From an uncultured Bacteroidota bacterium (GTDB lineage Bacteria > Bacteroidota > Bacteroidia > Chitinophagales > Saprospiraceae): a stretch of 39,239 nt of DNA. Position numbers and translations under genes: made by a program. The notes beneath the pieces were generated by a model. It saw nothing but the letters and a program-made list of their open reading frames with translations. It did not search any database and was not told the origin of the DNA. The stretch spans positions 1 to 39,239 of the forward strand of contig CALGAA010000390.1 of NCBI GenBank assembly GCA_937952445.1, given 5' to 3'. Of the stretch, positions 8,252 to 18,800 are shown one piece after another (positions within the stretch are counted from its first letter, which is position 1; every line of letters begins with the position of its first letter).

Positions 8252-9349
8252 ATGCACGACAAAATTAAATATCTAATAGCATTATCCCAGTTAAAGGGTA
8301 TTGGATTTCGTCGTTCTCATCAGATAATACAGAAATACGGGTCTGCTCAGCACTTCATCGATGCGTGTTTACAAACACCTGAAGAAATTCCCCCCACCAT
8401 TCGCGAGAATTGTACGAGAGGTCATATTATGGATGCATTGGCCTACGCAGATGAGCAGATCACATACTGTGAAAAGCATAAGGTTCAAATTTTAACTTAC
8501 GATCATGAGTTGTATCCCTATCGCTTGAAAAGGTACGATGACAGTCCTCTTATTCTTTATTGCCGGGGGAAAATGGATCTTAATGCTATGCGGACGGTTG
8601 GAATCGTAGGAACACGTAACATGACCTCTTATGGAAAATGGATGGTCGAGAACCTGATTCAGGAACTGAAGCCATACCATGTCGTCACGATAAGTGGTTT
8701 GGCTTACGGCGTGGATACCCGGGCCCACCGGGAAAGCGTAAACCACGGTATTCCATCCATCGGAGTCATGGGAACCGGAATCGATCAAATTTACCCCAGT
8801 GCCAATCGGGATTTAGCGGTCAGGATGACCAAAAATGGAGGTGTGCTCACAGAATATGGTATAAAAACGAAAGCGGACGCGTACCATTTTCCGGCCAGGA
8901 ATAGAATAATTGCTGCGATGTCAGATGCATTGGTGGTTGTGGAATCGAAAGAAAAAGGAGGTGCGATGATTACTGCTGATCTGGCTTTTGGGTACGGCAA
9001 AGATGTGTTTGCATTTCCCGGTAAATCTACCGACACGTATTCCCGGGGCTCAAATCTGCTGATCAAAACCCAAAAAGCACAGTTGATCGAAAACGGGGAA
9101 GACATGATCCGTGCAATGTCCTGGACTAAAATCGATTCTGACCTATCGATCCAACCTACCTTATTTCAGGATCTCAGCGAAGATGAAAAGGTTATAATCA
9201 CAAAGTTTGAAAAGAACAATCCCTTTCATATTGATCAGGCCATAGCCTCCCTGCCCTTTTCGAGTGCAGAGATCGCTGCGCTGTTACTTCATTTGGAATT
9301 GAAAGGTGTCCTGAAAGTTCTTCCCGGTAGTCGATATATGATCGTATAG
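8252..9349 (+). CDS. dprA: DNA-processing protein DprA (Smf)
   Basis: 365 residues, normal family length. DprA loads RecA on incoming single-stranded DNA in natural transformation and is also kept in many non-competent bacteria. The N-terminus (about 5-40, ALSQLKGIGFRRSHQII) is helix-hairpin-helix-like. The Rossmann domain is plain: VGIVGTRNMTSYG, ISGLAYGVDTRAH, GVMGTGIDQIYP, HFPARNRIIAAMSDALVVVE, GGAMITADLAFGYGKDV and FPGKSTDTYSRGSNLLI. The last 60 residues look like the winged-helix DprA C-domain. ATG 8252 is the first start. No other competence gene is in the window. Confidence 0.96.
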   Translation: MHDKIKYLIALSQLKGIGFRRSHQIIQKYGSAQHFIDACLQTPEEIPPTIRENCTRGHIMDALAYADEQITYCEKHKVQILTYDHELYPYRLKRYDDSPLILYCRGKMDLNAMRTVGIVGTRNMTSYGKWMVENLIQELKPYHVVTISGLAYGVDTRAHRESVNHGIPSIGVMGTGIDQIYPSANRDLAVRMTKNGGVLTEYGIKTKADAYHFPARNRIIAAMSDALVVVESKEKGGAMITADLAFGYGKDVFAFPGKSTDTYSRGSNLLIKTQKAQLIENGEDMIRAMSWTKIDSDLSIQPTLFQDLSEDEKVIITKFEKNNPFHIDQAIASLPFSSAEIAALLLHLELKGVLKVLPGSRYMIV

Positions 9350-9491
9350 GCTTTTTCCCTAAAATGTTCCACCACGATCGATTGGTAGATTTTAAATTTA
9401 GAATCACCTGAACATTTCTTAGCAAAAATTCTCCAATATGATTTACATTGTGACCCGAATACCAATCCATCACCTCTATATAATTTTGTAA

Positions 9492-10178
9492 TTGACGCAA
9501 CCTTCCATTTACCCGTTTGGGATTCGAATTGATGAACCTGTTACCACATTAACAGATCTCGTCATTGCTGCCATATGTTTTTACGCTTTTTTTGCGCTTA
9601 AAAAACATCGGATTTCCCACCACATTTACTACCTGATCCGCGGATATTTTTTGTTTATCGGGCTGTCCACTCTTTGGGGTGGATTGATTGGTCACGGATT
9701 TTTGTACTTGTTTACACCAGAATGGAAATTTCCAGGCTGGGCTTTGAGCATGGTCGGAATCAACCTGATCGAACGAGTGATGGTATCCTATTCCAGATCT
9801 TTTATAAAGCCCCAATACGCCCGTTTTTTTTCCTGGGTAAATATCATCGAACTATTGATATTTGCTTACCTCACTTTTGCCACCTTAAATTTTGCCTATG
9901 TCGAAATACATACGGCGTACGGGTTGATGATTTTTGTCCTGGGTTTTAGTTTGTACCATTATTACAAAGGAAATCACAGCACGATGATCCGTTATTTTAT
10001 TTGGGCCGTATTGGCAGTCATCGTGGCTTTTTTCTTTTTTATCACGAAATTTGGACTGGGTATCTGGTTTAACTACATGGATATCAGCCATATGTTTCTC
10101 GCCCTTTCTGCGTGGTGGTTTTACATCGGAGCCAAAGCTATGATGGAAAAAATGGAGCCCGCTATCCGTGTAGAATAA
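9492..10178 (+). CDS. Hypothetical integral membrane protein (7 TM, possibly DUF6962-type)
   Basis: 228 residues with about seven hydrophobic segments, for example DLVIAAICFYAFFAL, IGLSTLWGGLIGHGFLYLF, IIELLIFAYLTFATLNFAYV, YGLMIFVLGFSLYHYY, FIWAVLAVIVAFFFFI and MFLALSAWWFYIGAKAM. Conserved-looking polar residues sit within the membrane: GGLIGHG, HTAYG, DISHM. I think it resembles DUF6962-type proteins of unknown function, but this is from memory. The only usable start is TTG 9492, because a stop lies directly before it. The 3' end overlaps the convergent antiporter gene by 17 bases. Confidence 0.7.
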   Translation: MTQPSIYPFGIRIDEPVTTLTDLVIAAICFYAFFALKKHRISHHIYYLIRGYFLFIGLSTLWGGLIGHGFLYLFTPEWKFPGWALSMVGINLIERVMVSYSRSFIKPQYARFFSWVNIIELLIFAYLTFATLNFAYVEIHTAYGLMIFVLGFSLYHYYKGNHSTMIRYFIWAVLAVIVAFFFFITKFGLGIWFNYMDISHMFLALSAWWFYIGAKAMMEKMEPAIRVE

Positions 10179-11625
10179 AGCCAAAGATCAAATAGAATAC
10201 AGTCGAAATGCTACCAAATATTAGGGCATAAGGTAGCTGGGTTTTGACGTGGTCTACATGATCCGTAGCGGCGGACATTGAGGAAATGATCGTCGTGTCG
10301 GAGATTGGCGAGCAGTGATCTCCAAATATGCCACCTCCAAGCACCGCTGCAAGACATAATGAGAAATGGGCATCGATATTGTTGATCAAAGGCACTGCAA
10401 TCCCAATCATGATAGCGAATGTTCCCCAGGAGGTTCCAGTCGAAAAGGCGATGAAACAACTCGTCAGAAACAAAAGTGCGGGGACAAGGCCATGGGGCAT
10501 ATACGATCCAATCGCGTGACTCACGTATATTCCGGTTCCCAATTCCTTGCAGACGTTTCCAATAGCAAAAGCCAGTATCATCAATAGGGCTAAAGGTACC
10601 AACGCGGCAATACCCTTGAGTGCATAATCAAACGTATCGCGAATTGTCATAATACCCTGTATTTTGTACATGACCATCGCTACAAGTATGGAAATAGTAA
10701 CTGAGATCAACACCGCTTTTGATCCCGACCCCTGTCCCAAAGCTTGCAAGATTTTTTCGACCCCCGAATAAGACGAATTGATATCTGTCCATCCGGTGTA
10801 TAATAATATAATGGGCATGGCTGAGATCATCGTTAATATGGGCACCACCATATTTGATGAGCGAGACTTAATCCCCGTCACGGCAGGAGTTTCCAATATT
10901 TCTTCGGTGATCATCGGTGTTGCATTGTCCCACAGAACTTTTCCTTTTTGAGTTCGTTCTTCTGCTTTTTTCATAGCTGGTAAATCCCATTGGAAGCGGA
11001 TAATCAAAGGGACAGATAACAGAGCGATGAGCGGATAAAAATTGAATGGAATCGATTTCAGGATAGTGAGAAAAGGTTGATCGACCGCCATGGTGGCCAG
11101 AAGACCCATAATAAATGCACCCCACCCATTGAGCGGGAATAGAATGCACGCAGGAGCAGAACCGGAATCGATGATGTAGGCTAGTTTTTCTCTTGATATT
11201 TTTAGTTTATCAAACAACGGCCTGAAAATAGCACCCGCAGTCAACACCGAGATACTGCTTTCTACAAATATTAGAACACTGATGAGCCAGGCATAGAACT
11301 GAACCGTGAATTTACCATTCTGATTGTTATGTAATTTGTGGCCAACCCAATTGATAAATCCCTGCACCCCTCCAGAGCGTTGGACCAATAGGATCAAGCC
11401 ACCAACCAGAGCACTAAACATGATCGTCCGTGTATTTCCCGCATCTGCAAATACATTGACCAATCCTTCCAGTGTATCAAGAAAACCCTTCCAGAGGTTC
11501 CAGTCATTGAGAATGATCCATCCCAGAAAAATTCCGGAAATAAGCGATAAATAAACCTGCCGCGTCCGTATCGCAAATACAATAGCCAGTAGAGGCGGGA
11601 TTAAGCTTAAAAATCCGTAATCCAT
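10162..11625 (-). CDS. NhaC-family Na+/H+ antiporter
   Basis: 487 residues and about a dozen hydrophobic segments. Characteristic stretches include FVESSISVLTAGAIFRPLFD, YIIDSGSAPACILFPLNGWG, STGTSWGTFAIMIGIAVPL and GGGIFGDHCSPISDTTIISS; the last is the signature of the NhaC / Na+:H+ antiporter superfamily in the inner membrane. Substrate specificity (Na+ alone, or with malate or another anion) cannot be read here. ATG 11625 (MDYGFLSLIPPLL) is preferred over TTG 11634, because the TTG lies inside a perfect TAnnTTTG box. The gene ends inside the convergent membrane-protein gene (17-base overlap). Confidence 0.9.
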   Translation of the reverse strand: MDYGFLSLIPPLLAIVFAIRTRQVYLSLISGIFLGWIILNDWNLWKGFLDTLEGLVNVFADAGNTRTIMFSALVGGLILLVQRSGGVQGFINWVGHKLHNNQNGKFTVQFYAWLISVLIFVESSISVLTAGAIFRPLFDKLKISREKLAYIIDSGSAPACILFPLNGWGAFIMGLLATMAVDQPFLTILKSIPFNFYPLIALLSVPLIIRFQWDLPAMKKAEERTQKGKVLWDNATPMITEEILETPAVTGIKSRSSNMVVPILTMISAMPIILLYTGWTDINSSYSGVEKILQALGQGSGSKAVLISVTISILVAMVMYKIQGIMTIRDTFDYALKGIAALVPLALLMILAFAIGNVCKELGTGIYVSHAIGSYMPHGLVPALLFLTSCFIAFSTGTSWGTFAIMIGIAVPLINNIDAHFSLCLAAVLGGGIFGDHCSPISDTTIISSMSAATDHVDHVKTQLPYALIFGSISTVFYLIFGFILHG

Positions 11626-11631
11626 ATTTTC

Positions 11632-11639
11632 CAAAAGTA
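11632..11639 (-). promoter_or_regulatory. Putative -7 box TACTTTTG for the antiporter gene
   Basis: An exact TAnnTTTG match on the minus strand ends 6 bases before ATG 11625. It overlaps the alternative TTG start, which argues for the ATG. It implies a very short or absent 5' leader. No good -33 element is seen. Confidence 0.45.
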
Positions 11640-11754
11640 GCTAAATCATGGGATTTAATACGATCCCCAAAATAAAAGAAATAAATATTTAGCTGGAGCA
11701 AGTTCCCTGGTCGCCTGTCATCGGTCACCATGATGGGGGACCTGAAGGCTCAAA

Positions 11755-13026
11755 TCATGGACGTTCTGTTTCATTTTCCTGGTCGGGTTTTTCAAACAGG
11801 GAATGTAATCTAAATTCGCGCTTAATTTTCTCACCATTTCTGATCAATTTGAGCCGGATTCTCTTGCCCTCCTTCCCACTGAGTTTATAAGTGATGCTAT
11901 TGATTGAATAAAAAAAAGATGGCCAAAAGTTGAAACGGTGAATCACATCCCCCGGAAGAATGCCGGCTTTATCCGCAGGACTGCCGGGAATCACCTTTTG
12001 AACCACAATTCGATTGAAATCGGGGCCAGTGGCAATGAGAATCAGGCCGCTGCGATCTATGCGAAATCGTTCGTTGTATTTTTTATTGGGTTTTACGTAC
12101 ATCATTTCGCCGGGGTAGTCGATGTAAACATCAAATCGGGAGAGAAGACTGTTCCCCACCAAACCATTTCGGTTGAGAAATAAATGCCCAATGCTGTCAA
12201 TTTCCAATTCCTGGAAACTGGTTATTATGTTCGTGAACTCAAATTCTCCAAATTCAAACAGATCAATTTTACCCATATGCCCCACGAGGGTACCTCCCAG
12301 CCCTACTCCCAGATTCCCCGGGATGAGCGTTTCGGGAAGATCCAAATGATCCATCGTATTGTTGTAGATCAACAAAGGTATAGCTGATCCGGAATCGATG
12401 AGAAATTTGAGTTCTTGCTCGATTCCGCCTCCTATCTGGATGGTAGTCGTCAGGTAAGGTTTGTTTTTAACGATGGAAATGGGAATTTGATGGAAATCAT
12501 CATCCGGGTGGAAATGTTCTTTTTTGATAAATTCAATGTAATTCCGTCGGTTGTTGATGTGAAGAACGTACCGGTTGAACACATTTGAACCCAGGATGCC
12601 GTGTATTTGCATACCAAGCATTTCATCCAACCTCAAAAAGTCATCTTCGAGGACGAGGACGTTGGATTGGACCAACAATTCGTCTGCGATATTCAACCTG
12701 GCATTCCTGGAAATAAAAGCAAAGATTTGTTGACTGAGGTCTGACCCATATAAGGGAATAGATTTGAAGTAATCCATATTCAGGAGGTAGGCCAACTCCT
12801 TTTTGATTATAATCGTGTATTCACTTCCCGTATCAAAAATAAATTTGGTAGGTAAAGTGTTTTCGAGTTTTACATCCAGAATTATAAAATTCTGAACTTT
12901 TGAAAAATTAAAGCGGACTGACCGTTTAAACTCATCACCAAAAACGTACCGCCTGTTATCCTGTGCATGCAATGCACTGGATTGAACCGCAATAGCAAGT
13001 ACAATAATCCACAGGTGATGCATCAT
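11755..13026 (-). CDS. Exported retropepsin-like aspartyl protease with two D(T/S)G motifs and a PDZ domain
   Basis: 423 residues. A signal peptide is visible (HLWIIVLAIAVQSSALHAQ, cleavage near AQ22). Two aspartyl-protease half-domains follow: KFIFDTGSEYTII with D65 and KFLIDSGSAIPLLIY with D211, the latter in a region followed by GLGGTLVGHMG. Both catalytic aspartates are thus in one chain, as in the duplicated gag-asp_proteas/Asp_protease_2 arrangement. A C-terminal PDZ domain (about 335-410; VIPGSPADKAGILPGDVIHRF) probably binds peptides. It should act in the periplasm or at the outer membrane. The first two codons are ATG ATG; either may start. The gene upstream ends 58 bases before and may be co-transcribed. 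Confidence 0.87.
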   Translation of the reverse strand: MMHHLWIIVLAIAVQSSALHAQDNRRYVFGDEFKRSVRFNFSKVQNFIILDVKLENTLPTKFIFDTGSEYTIIIKKELAYLLNMDYFKSIPLYGSDLSQQIFAFISRNARLNIADELLVQSNVLVLEDDFLRLDEMLGMQIHGILGSNVFNRYVLHINNRRNYIEFIKKEHFHPDDDFHQIPISIVKNKPYLTTTIQIGGGIEQELKFLIDSGSAIPLLIYNNTMDHLDLPETLIPGNLGVGLGGTLVGHMGKIDLFEFGEFEFTNIITSFQELEIDSIGHLFLNRNGLVGNSLLSRFDVYIDYPGEMMYVKPNKKYNERFRIDRSGLILIATGPDFNRIVVQKVIPGSPADKAGILPGDVIHRFNFWPSFFYSINSITYKLSGKEGKRIRLKLIRNGEKIKREFRLHSLFEKPDQENETERP

Positions 13027-13084
13027 TGTGGAATATAATACATCGACCCAATTTATCGTAGAATTTATTGAATATTTAAGTGGT

Positions 13085-14440
13085 TTAGTTATCCTCCCGC
13101 CTCTGGAAGAATTTCAAATGGATCTCCTGGTAGGGCTCATCTACATCAGAAGAGGTGTCAGACGTTTGTCCTCTATTTAGATCCCTCACCGTTGATCCTA
13201 TGGAATAACGCGATTTGTCAAGGCCAAATGCATTGAAATAGTTGGATAAATTACTGACCCGCTCCTGAATTATGACGGGATGGTTTTCATAAAACGCAGA
13301 ATCATAGACCATTTCGACATTGAAATTCACGAACGGGTAAGCCTGCAAAATGGCTACCAACCCTGTTAATTCACTGTTGGCGGAGATGGTGAGGATCGAT
13401 GTGGTGTCTTGAAATGAAATGATGGAATTTTTATAATTGATCGTATCGGTGATCGATTCATTGGTCTCGAGATAAATCATCAAGGAGTCCAAAGCGCTTT
13501 TCGATTCGATGACCAATACCTCTTCATTGGGAAGAGTAAATGTATGTTGTTCGTTTTCCTCGATATCTTCTTCTTCCGGAAGCGCGTAGGTAATGCTGTC
13601 ATCCCTATCCAGACTGTCATCAAGGACCAGGCTGTCAGTGATCAACGGCGGGGAAGGGACCACCAACGGCTCGGTATTCCGGCCGGTGAAATTATTCATA
13701 ATATATAAACCGAGACCCGATATGATCAGAAGAGCAACCCAGGGCCACAATATCTTGTAAAACGCGCCCTTTTCATTATCTTCGGATGGAGGCACGGACG
13801 TGGCAGTTGTGACTTTTTTTGGTGCAGAAAGTTGATCACTTTCAACTGCATCGGTTTTCTGATCACTTTCCGACAATTCGTTAACCACCGGGATTCGAAG
13901 TCCCAGGACCTTGGCAAGACCAGGATAACTTTGTCCAATTAAGGGTTCATTGTATTTTAGTGTCTCTGAGATTTGATCGGCCTCGAGGTGCTCTTCGTGA
14001 ACTATCCGGCCCATTGTGGCCACCGAAAAAGGAGCGATCAGTTGATGAATATGTTCGATTTCTTCTTCGTCGGTTTGGTATTTTTCACTGAGATAGTGAT
14101 GAATCTGATTGATTGTAGTATTCGAATTGTTTTCAAACACGAAAGCCAGCAAGCTTTTACCCAGCCTTTGGTGGTCATTTCGTTTTTTCTCGTTTTCAAA
14201 GATATCCTGGATTTGTTCGAAGATGTCACCCTTATGATTTCCGAGCTCAAACAGGTTTTTAATGGATTTGGATCCATTTTCCTTTTGGTTTTTAAGGATC
14301 AACCCACCCACGGTTGAAGCATGCAAAATGGAAATATGGTCCATGATCGTTTGGTCTTTGACCGATTCTACCCGTTTCAAATACTCAAGCAAATCCGGTT
14401 TAACACCAAGATCAAACGATTCCAATAAATTATGCTTCAT
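13085..14440 (-). CDS. DUF937-like protein with one TM segment and a divergent OmpA-like C-terminus
   Basis: 451 residues. Residues about 1-185 are helical and resemble DUF937/YidB-like proteins (NHKGDIFEQIQDIFENE, LLAFVFENNSNTTINQI, IAPFSVATMGRIV, then SYPGLAKVLGL). A polar linker leads to one membrane segment near 233-250 (WPWVALLIISGLGLYIM). After an acidic stretch the C-terminal 130 residues recall an OmpA domain (LTGLVAILQAYPFVNFNVEM, then ERVSNLSNYFNAFGLDKSRY), but the usual GHTD is missing. The frame opens at TTG 14446, yet ATG 14440 has AAGGGA about 7 bases upstream and is the better start. Function unknown; an envelope-spanning role is inference. Confidence 0.7.
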   Translation of the reverse strand: MKHNLLESFDLGVKPDLLEYLKRVESVKDQTIMDHISILHASTVGGLILKNQKENGSKSIKNLFELGNHKGDIFEQIQDIFENEKKRNDHQRLGKSLLAFVFENNSNTTINQIHHYLSEKYQTDEEEIEHIHQLIAPFSVATMGRIVHEEHLEADQISETLKYNEPLIGQSYPGLAKVLGLRIPVVNELSESDQKTDAVESDQLSAPKKVTTATSVPPSEDNEKGAFYKILWPWVALLIISGLGLYIMNNFTGRNTEPLVVPSPPLITDSLVLDDSLDRDDSITYALPEEEDIEENEQHTFTLPNEEVLVIESKSALDSLMIYLETNESITDTINYKNSIISFQDTTSILTISANSELTGLVAILQAYPFVNFNVEMVYDSAFYENHPVIIQERVSNLSNYFNAFGLDKSRYSIGSTVRDLNRGQTSDTSSDVDEPYQEIHLKFFQRREDN

Positions 14441-14460
14441 AGTCAATCCCTTGTGACCTA

Positions 14461-14468
14461 CAAATATA
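14461..14468 (-). promoter_or_regulatory. Putative -7 box TATATTTG
   Basis: An exact TAnnTTTG match on the minus strand, 20 bases upstream of ATG 14440. Transcription would start about 14 bases before the ATG and include the AAGGGA ribosome binding site. The -33 position is only T-rich. Confidence 0.5.
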
Positions 14469-14784
14469 AGATTGTTTTGTTAAAACTCTTCTGATTGGCT
14501 GCATGCAGTTCTCCGCGTACGAAGTGAAATCAGAAAAAATAAGTGATTCTTTCCTCCCTATACTGTACGATTTCAGTGCCTTTTAAGCCGTGATTTCCCT
14601 ACGATCGATTTCAATTTTTAATTTTAAATGGTGAATCTGCTTCGTACGGAGGGACAGGAAGAATAAACATATCAGCGCATAGTTTCCGTCTTTTCAAACA
14701 AATGCCGTTTTCCTTCCCGGATCACATAAAAAAGTCAGCATAGCCTCTTTGACTCTCTTTCATCGGTTCACATACCCATCATGA
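14469..14784. other. Intergenic region with an imperfect inverted repeat
   Basis: No gene is visible. GTACGAAG (14517-14524) is repeated in reverse as CTTCGTAC (14640-14647), and similarity reaches slightly further on both sides (CTCCG outside; TGAAATCA against TGAATCTG inside). The arms are about 115 bases apart. It lies downstream of the BASS-symporter stop and upstream of the DUF937-like gene; I see no T-run terminator. Confidence 0.4.
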
Positions 14785-15699
14785 TTATTTAGTCACGCGT
14801 CTGAAACGCCCCGTAAGCCCCTTCGACCAGTATTCTGATAACAGGAACCCCGACACCAGGTCCCAAACGCCCCACCACCCTGCAACCAGGGCCATCCCGC
14901 CCAGTCCGTTAAAAAAGTTGAAGATAAGGATGAGTCCAAGACCAGCGTTTTGAATTCCCGTTTCAATTGCAATGGCCCGGGCATTTTCTTCTGGTTGCCT
15001 TAACGCTTTTGCAAAAAAATAGCCAATGAGATATGCACCCCCATTGTGGATCAATACCAATAAGAAAACCATCGAGAGATATTGCTGTGCATTGGAGATG
15101 TTTTGCCAGAGGGCAACGATGATTATAATTATCAGCAAGAGGATTGAAAGGGGCTTGATTACTTTTCGAATCCGGGCGGTCAAGATAGGGAAGAAATGGT
15201 GGATGGACATTCCAATGACCAGAGGAATCACTATGAGTTGGAATAGGATGCTGACCATGTTCCAAATGTCTATGGTGAGAATGACATCCTGATCCATCTC
15301 TATGACAAATTGGGAATAAAAATAAAAGAGGGTAGGGGTCAAGACGACAGAAAAAAGTGTAGCAATTGAAGTCAAAGTGATGCTGAGAGCGGTATTTCCG
15401 CCCGACCGGTGAACCAGATAATTGGATATGTTGCCACCAGGACACGCTGCAACCAGCAACAGACCCATTTTCATACTATTGGGTAGATCCCAGATCAATA
15501 CCAAAATGATCGTAAATATGGGTAAAAGAAAGAGTTGAGAGACCATTCCAATCAGTGCGGGCCGGGGGTTTTGGAGGAGACGTTTGAAATCATTCAGGGT
15601 TAGGTCGAGCGCTACTCCAAACATCATAAATCCCAAACAATAATTGAGAAGGCGTAATTGGCTTTCATCAAAATGAAGCACCATGCTATCTACATCCAT
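14785..15699 (-). CDS. Bile acid:sodium symporter (BASS) family protein
   Basis: 304 residues with about nine hydrophobic segments. Family wording is clear: LGFMMFGVALDLTLNDFKRLLQNPRP near the start, LLVAACPGGNISNYLVHRSGGNTALSI (the conserved crossover region) and ETGIQNAGLGLILIFNFF (the second crossover). These proteins move an organic anion with Na+ across the inner membrane; bile acid is only the family name, and pantothenate, 2-keto acids or sulfated compounds are possible. ATG 15699 starts MDVDSMVLHF. It stands alone, divergent from the Dna2-like gene with 145 bases between starts. Confidence 0.9.
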   Translation of the reverse strand: MDVDSMVLHFDESQLRLLNYCLGFMMFGVALDLTLNDFKRLLQNPRPALIGMVSQLFLLPIFTIILVLIWDLPNSMKMGLLLVAACPGGNISNYLVHRSGGNTALSITLTSIATLFSVVLTPTLFYFYSQFVIEMDQDVILTIDIWNMVSILFQLIVIPLVIGMSIHHFFPILTARIRKVIKPLSILLLIIIIIVALWQNISNAQQYLSMVFLLVLIHNGGAYLIGYFFAKALRQPEENARAIAIETGIQNAGLGLILIFNFFNGLGGMALVAGWWGVWDLVSGFLLSEYWSKGLTGRFRRVTK

Positions 15700-15844
15700 A
15701 AAAAATCAATTACCTTAGCGATGTGGTTTTAAACTGGAACATTGAGCTATAAATTACGAGTGCATTTCTCAACATGCATTGGTTGAATTCGATCAATTTT
15801 GCACGAAAAATTGAGATAAATATAGATATATTTTGACAAGGAAA

Positions 15845-18800
15845 ATGAATAGGCATGTTCAGCGGGTGTTAGTGGATTCTTTAAGCAGGATTTCCGCAAT
15901 CGATGCCAGCGATAAGGACCGGTATTTCCTTTTATATGAAGCTTTTATTCCATTCTTATCCCGGATCGCTGAAGAATTGGAGCCCCCTTCCTTTGAACCT
16001 GGCATCAATTCTTTTTCTCTGTTTGCTTATTTGTCATACGAATTTGATCTGCCAGAACACCTTCGTTTTGCGGGGTTCAAACTGATCCGGTCACACCACG
16101 ACCCTGCTCCGGACCAATTTCCAATGAGGTATTCGGCGTTGTTTTGGCTAACCTTAGAATTAGCTCAGGTATTTGTACCGGATTCCATTCCAGACGAATT
16201 GAAAGAAAAACAATCCTTCCCTCCGGATGAATTTTGGGTCGATCATATTCCCCGGGTGCACATGGAAACAGGAAAAGTGGTATTGCTCGGAAGAAAAGCC
16301 AATACTGAATTAACCTTCGATGCTTACTGGGTGGATTATAATGGCCGTAAAGTGGTGGTTCGCCCGGATAAAATCATGCGGATTAAAAATCAAATCGGGG
16401 CGTTGCAACAAGCGGATGAACACCTGCATTTTCCCATGACTGTCCAATTGTTTGACATCGACGCCCGCGAAGACGTATTGATTCCGGGTGCGGTCGTATT
16501 TTTACCGGACTATTTGATCGATATTACATCCATCTCCCAATGTTTCACCCCTTTCGGTGAAATGACCTCGGTATATCTACTCAATAAAATCCGACCTTTT
16601 TCCGATTCTCACCATCTGTTGATCGGAAATTGTGTGAATCAAATTTTGGACGAATTGATTTTTAATCCTGAAATGGAATGGAAGGAAATCGTTTCACGTC
16701 TGTTTCGGATCAATGAACTGACCTGGGCTACTTATTCTGATGCGGATACCCTTCAGCATATCCGGACGATCAAAACGCATTTTGATCACCTTAAAAATAC
16801 GATTAAATACGAATTCCTCAACAAAGGTTTCCAACAAGAGTATTGTGCCGTCGAGCCTAGTTTCTATGCGCCTGAGTATGGATTACAAGGCCGTCTGGAT
16901 CTACTGTATGAACATCCGGACCCCAATAAACCCAGAATGATCATCGAATTGAAAAGTGGAAAGATTTTCAAACCCAATTCGTATGGACTCAATCATCCGC
17001 ATTACATTCAGACCTTGCTATACGATTTATTGATTCGAGCCTCATACCCGGGAGGGGCCAATCCGATCAATTATATCCTTTATTCGGTGGAAGAAAAAGA
17101 CAACCTGCGGCATGCGCCCGCTATTCGGGATTGGCAATTTGAAGCTATTGGTATCCGAAACCAGTTGGTTGTGCTGGAATGTCGGCTGGCAAAGTGGACC
17201 AAAAACGATCATACGCTCTATGAGATCCTGCAGGAGCTCAATGAACATGTGGTGGGGTTCAATTCATCTGACCGCGAGCATTTTTATAAAAATTATGAGG
17301 CAGCGCGCCCTGTTATCCGCAGCTACTTTGATACATACCTCACTTTTCTGACCCGGGAGCAAATGAGGTCAAAACTGGGAGTGGTCAGTTCGGACCGCAA
17401 AGGTCAATCCCAATTGTGGAGCTCATCCTCGGAAGAGAAAGACAAGCAGTTTCTTATACTTCGTGGATTGAAGGTGGAAACCGACAACAGCCAGGATGAC
17501 AACCCCCTCGTCGTATTCAGGAAAACATCAGGAACCAATCCGCTGGCCAATTTTCGAACAGGCGATGTGATTGTTACCTATCCGGAAAATAGAGATAACT
17601 ATCCCACCCGGGGACAGTTGTTTCGATGTTCCCTGGTCGAAAATTCAGCCGAAAAGATCGTGGTTCGCTTGAGAGCACGACAGTACAAACCCATTTTCCT
17701 GCCAGGAACAAATTGGTGCGTGGAACACGACCATCTGGACAGTTCATTCCGACAAATGAATCAGTCGTTGGTTACTATTCTCAATATGGATCAGCAGCAA
17801 TCCGAAAAATTTTTGGGATTGAGGCCTCCTGCTCGACCAGAAGCTTCTCCGATCACATCCCTTCCACCAGGGATGACGGATACCCAGGCACAAGCGCTAT
17901 CAGAAATGGAAGCGGTTCAGGATCATTATCTCCTTTGGGGTCCACCCGGAACCGGTAAGACGAGCATTTTGCTCCGAAATTTTGTAGCGCAAAAATTGAG
18001 TCAAAAGGATAATCGATTGTTGTTGGTTGGTTATACGAATCGCGCGGTTGATGAAATTTGTTCGGCCTTATTAAGCATCGATCATTTGGAGGAAAGTCAA
18101 ATACTCCGCATTGGCTCGCGCTATGGAACAGATCCGATGTACCGCCATTTTCTCCTCAAAGAGCGGAACCAGCATATCAGCAACCGGTCTCAACTGTTGG
18201 AAATGCTGCATGGTACCCGGATCGTATGCGGCACCATAGCTTCGCTTTCCGGCCAATTGGAACTGTTCGGAATTGTGGACTTTGATTATCTGGTGATCGA
18301 CGAGGCATCTCAGATCCTGGAACCTGCATTGATCGGGTTACTGAGCATGGGAATCCCGTATGTCTTGATAGGAGATCACAAACAATTGCCCGCAGTGGTC
18401 AACCAATCATTGGAAGAGACGTATACGCACCAACCCGAATTGCATGATATCGGACTTTACAACCTGTCAAATTCATATTTTGAAAGAATGTTTGACATCG
18501 TCCAATCATCCAACTGGAAATGGGCATTTGGGATTTTGACCCATCAAGGAAGAATGCACAGGGATCTGATGGGATACCCCAACCAGTTTTTTTATGAAAA
18601 TATACTGGAAATTTTGCCTTTTGATGCAGGACGGCAAACGATTCCTTTGCATGGAAAATTTGATGATTTCACCGATCTGGCCCATTGTCTGTGCAGCCAT
18701 CGGACGATTTTTATTCCGACCACCGATCAAAATTTTTTAAACCATAAGGTCAATGTAGAGGAGGCCAACCGGATCGTGGAAATTATTCGGTGCTTATTGG

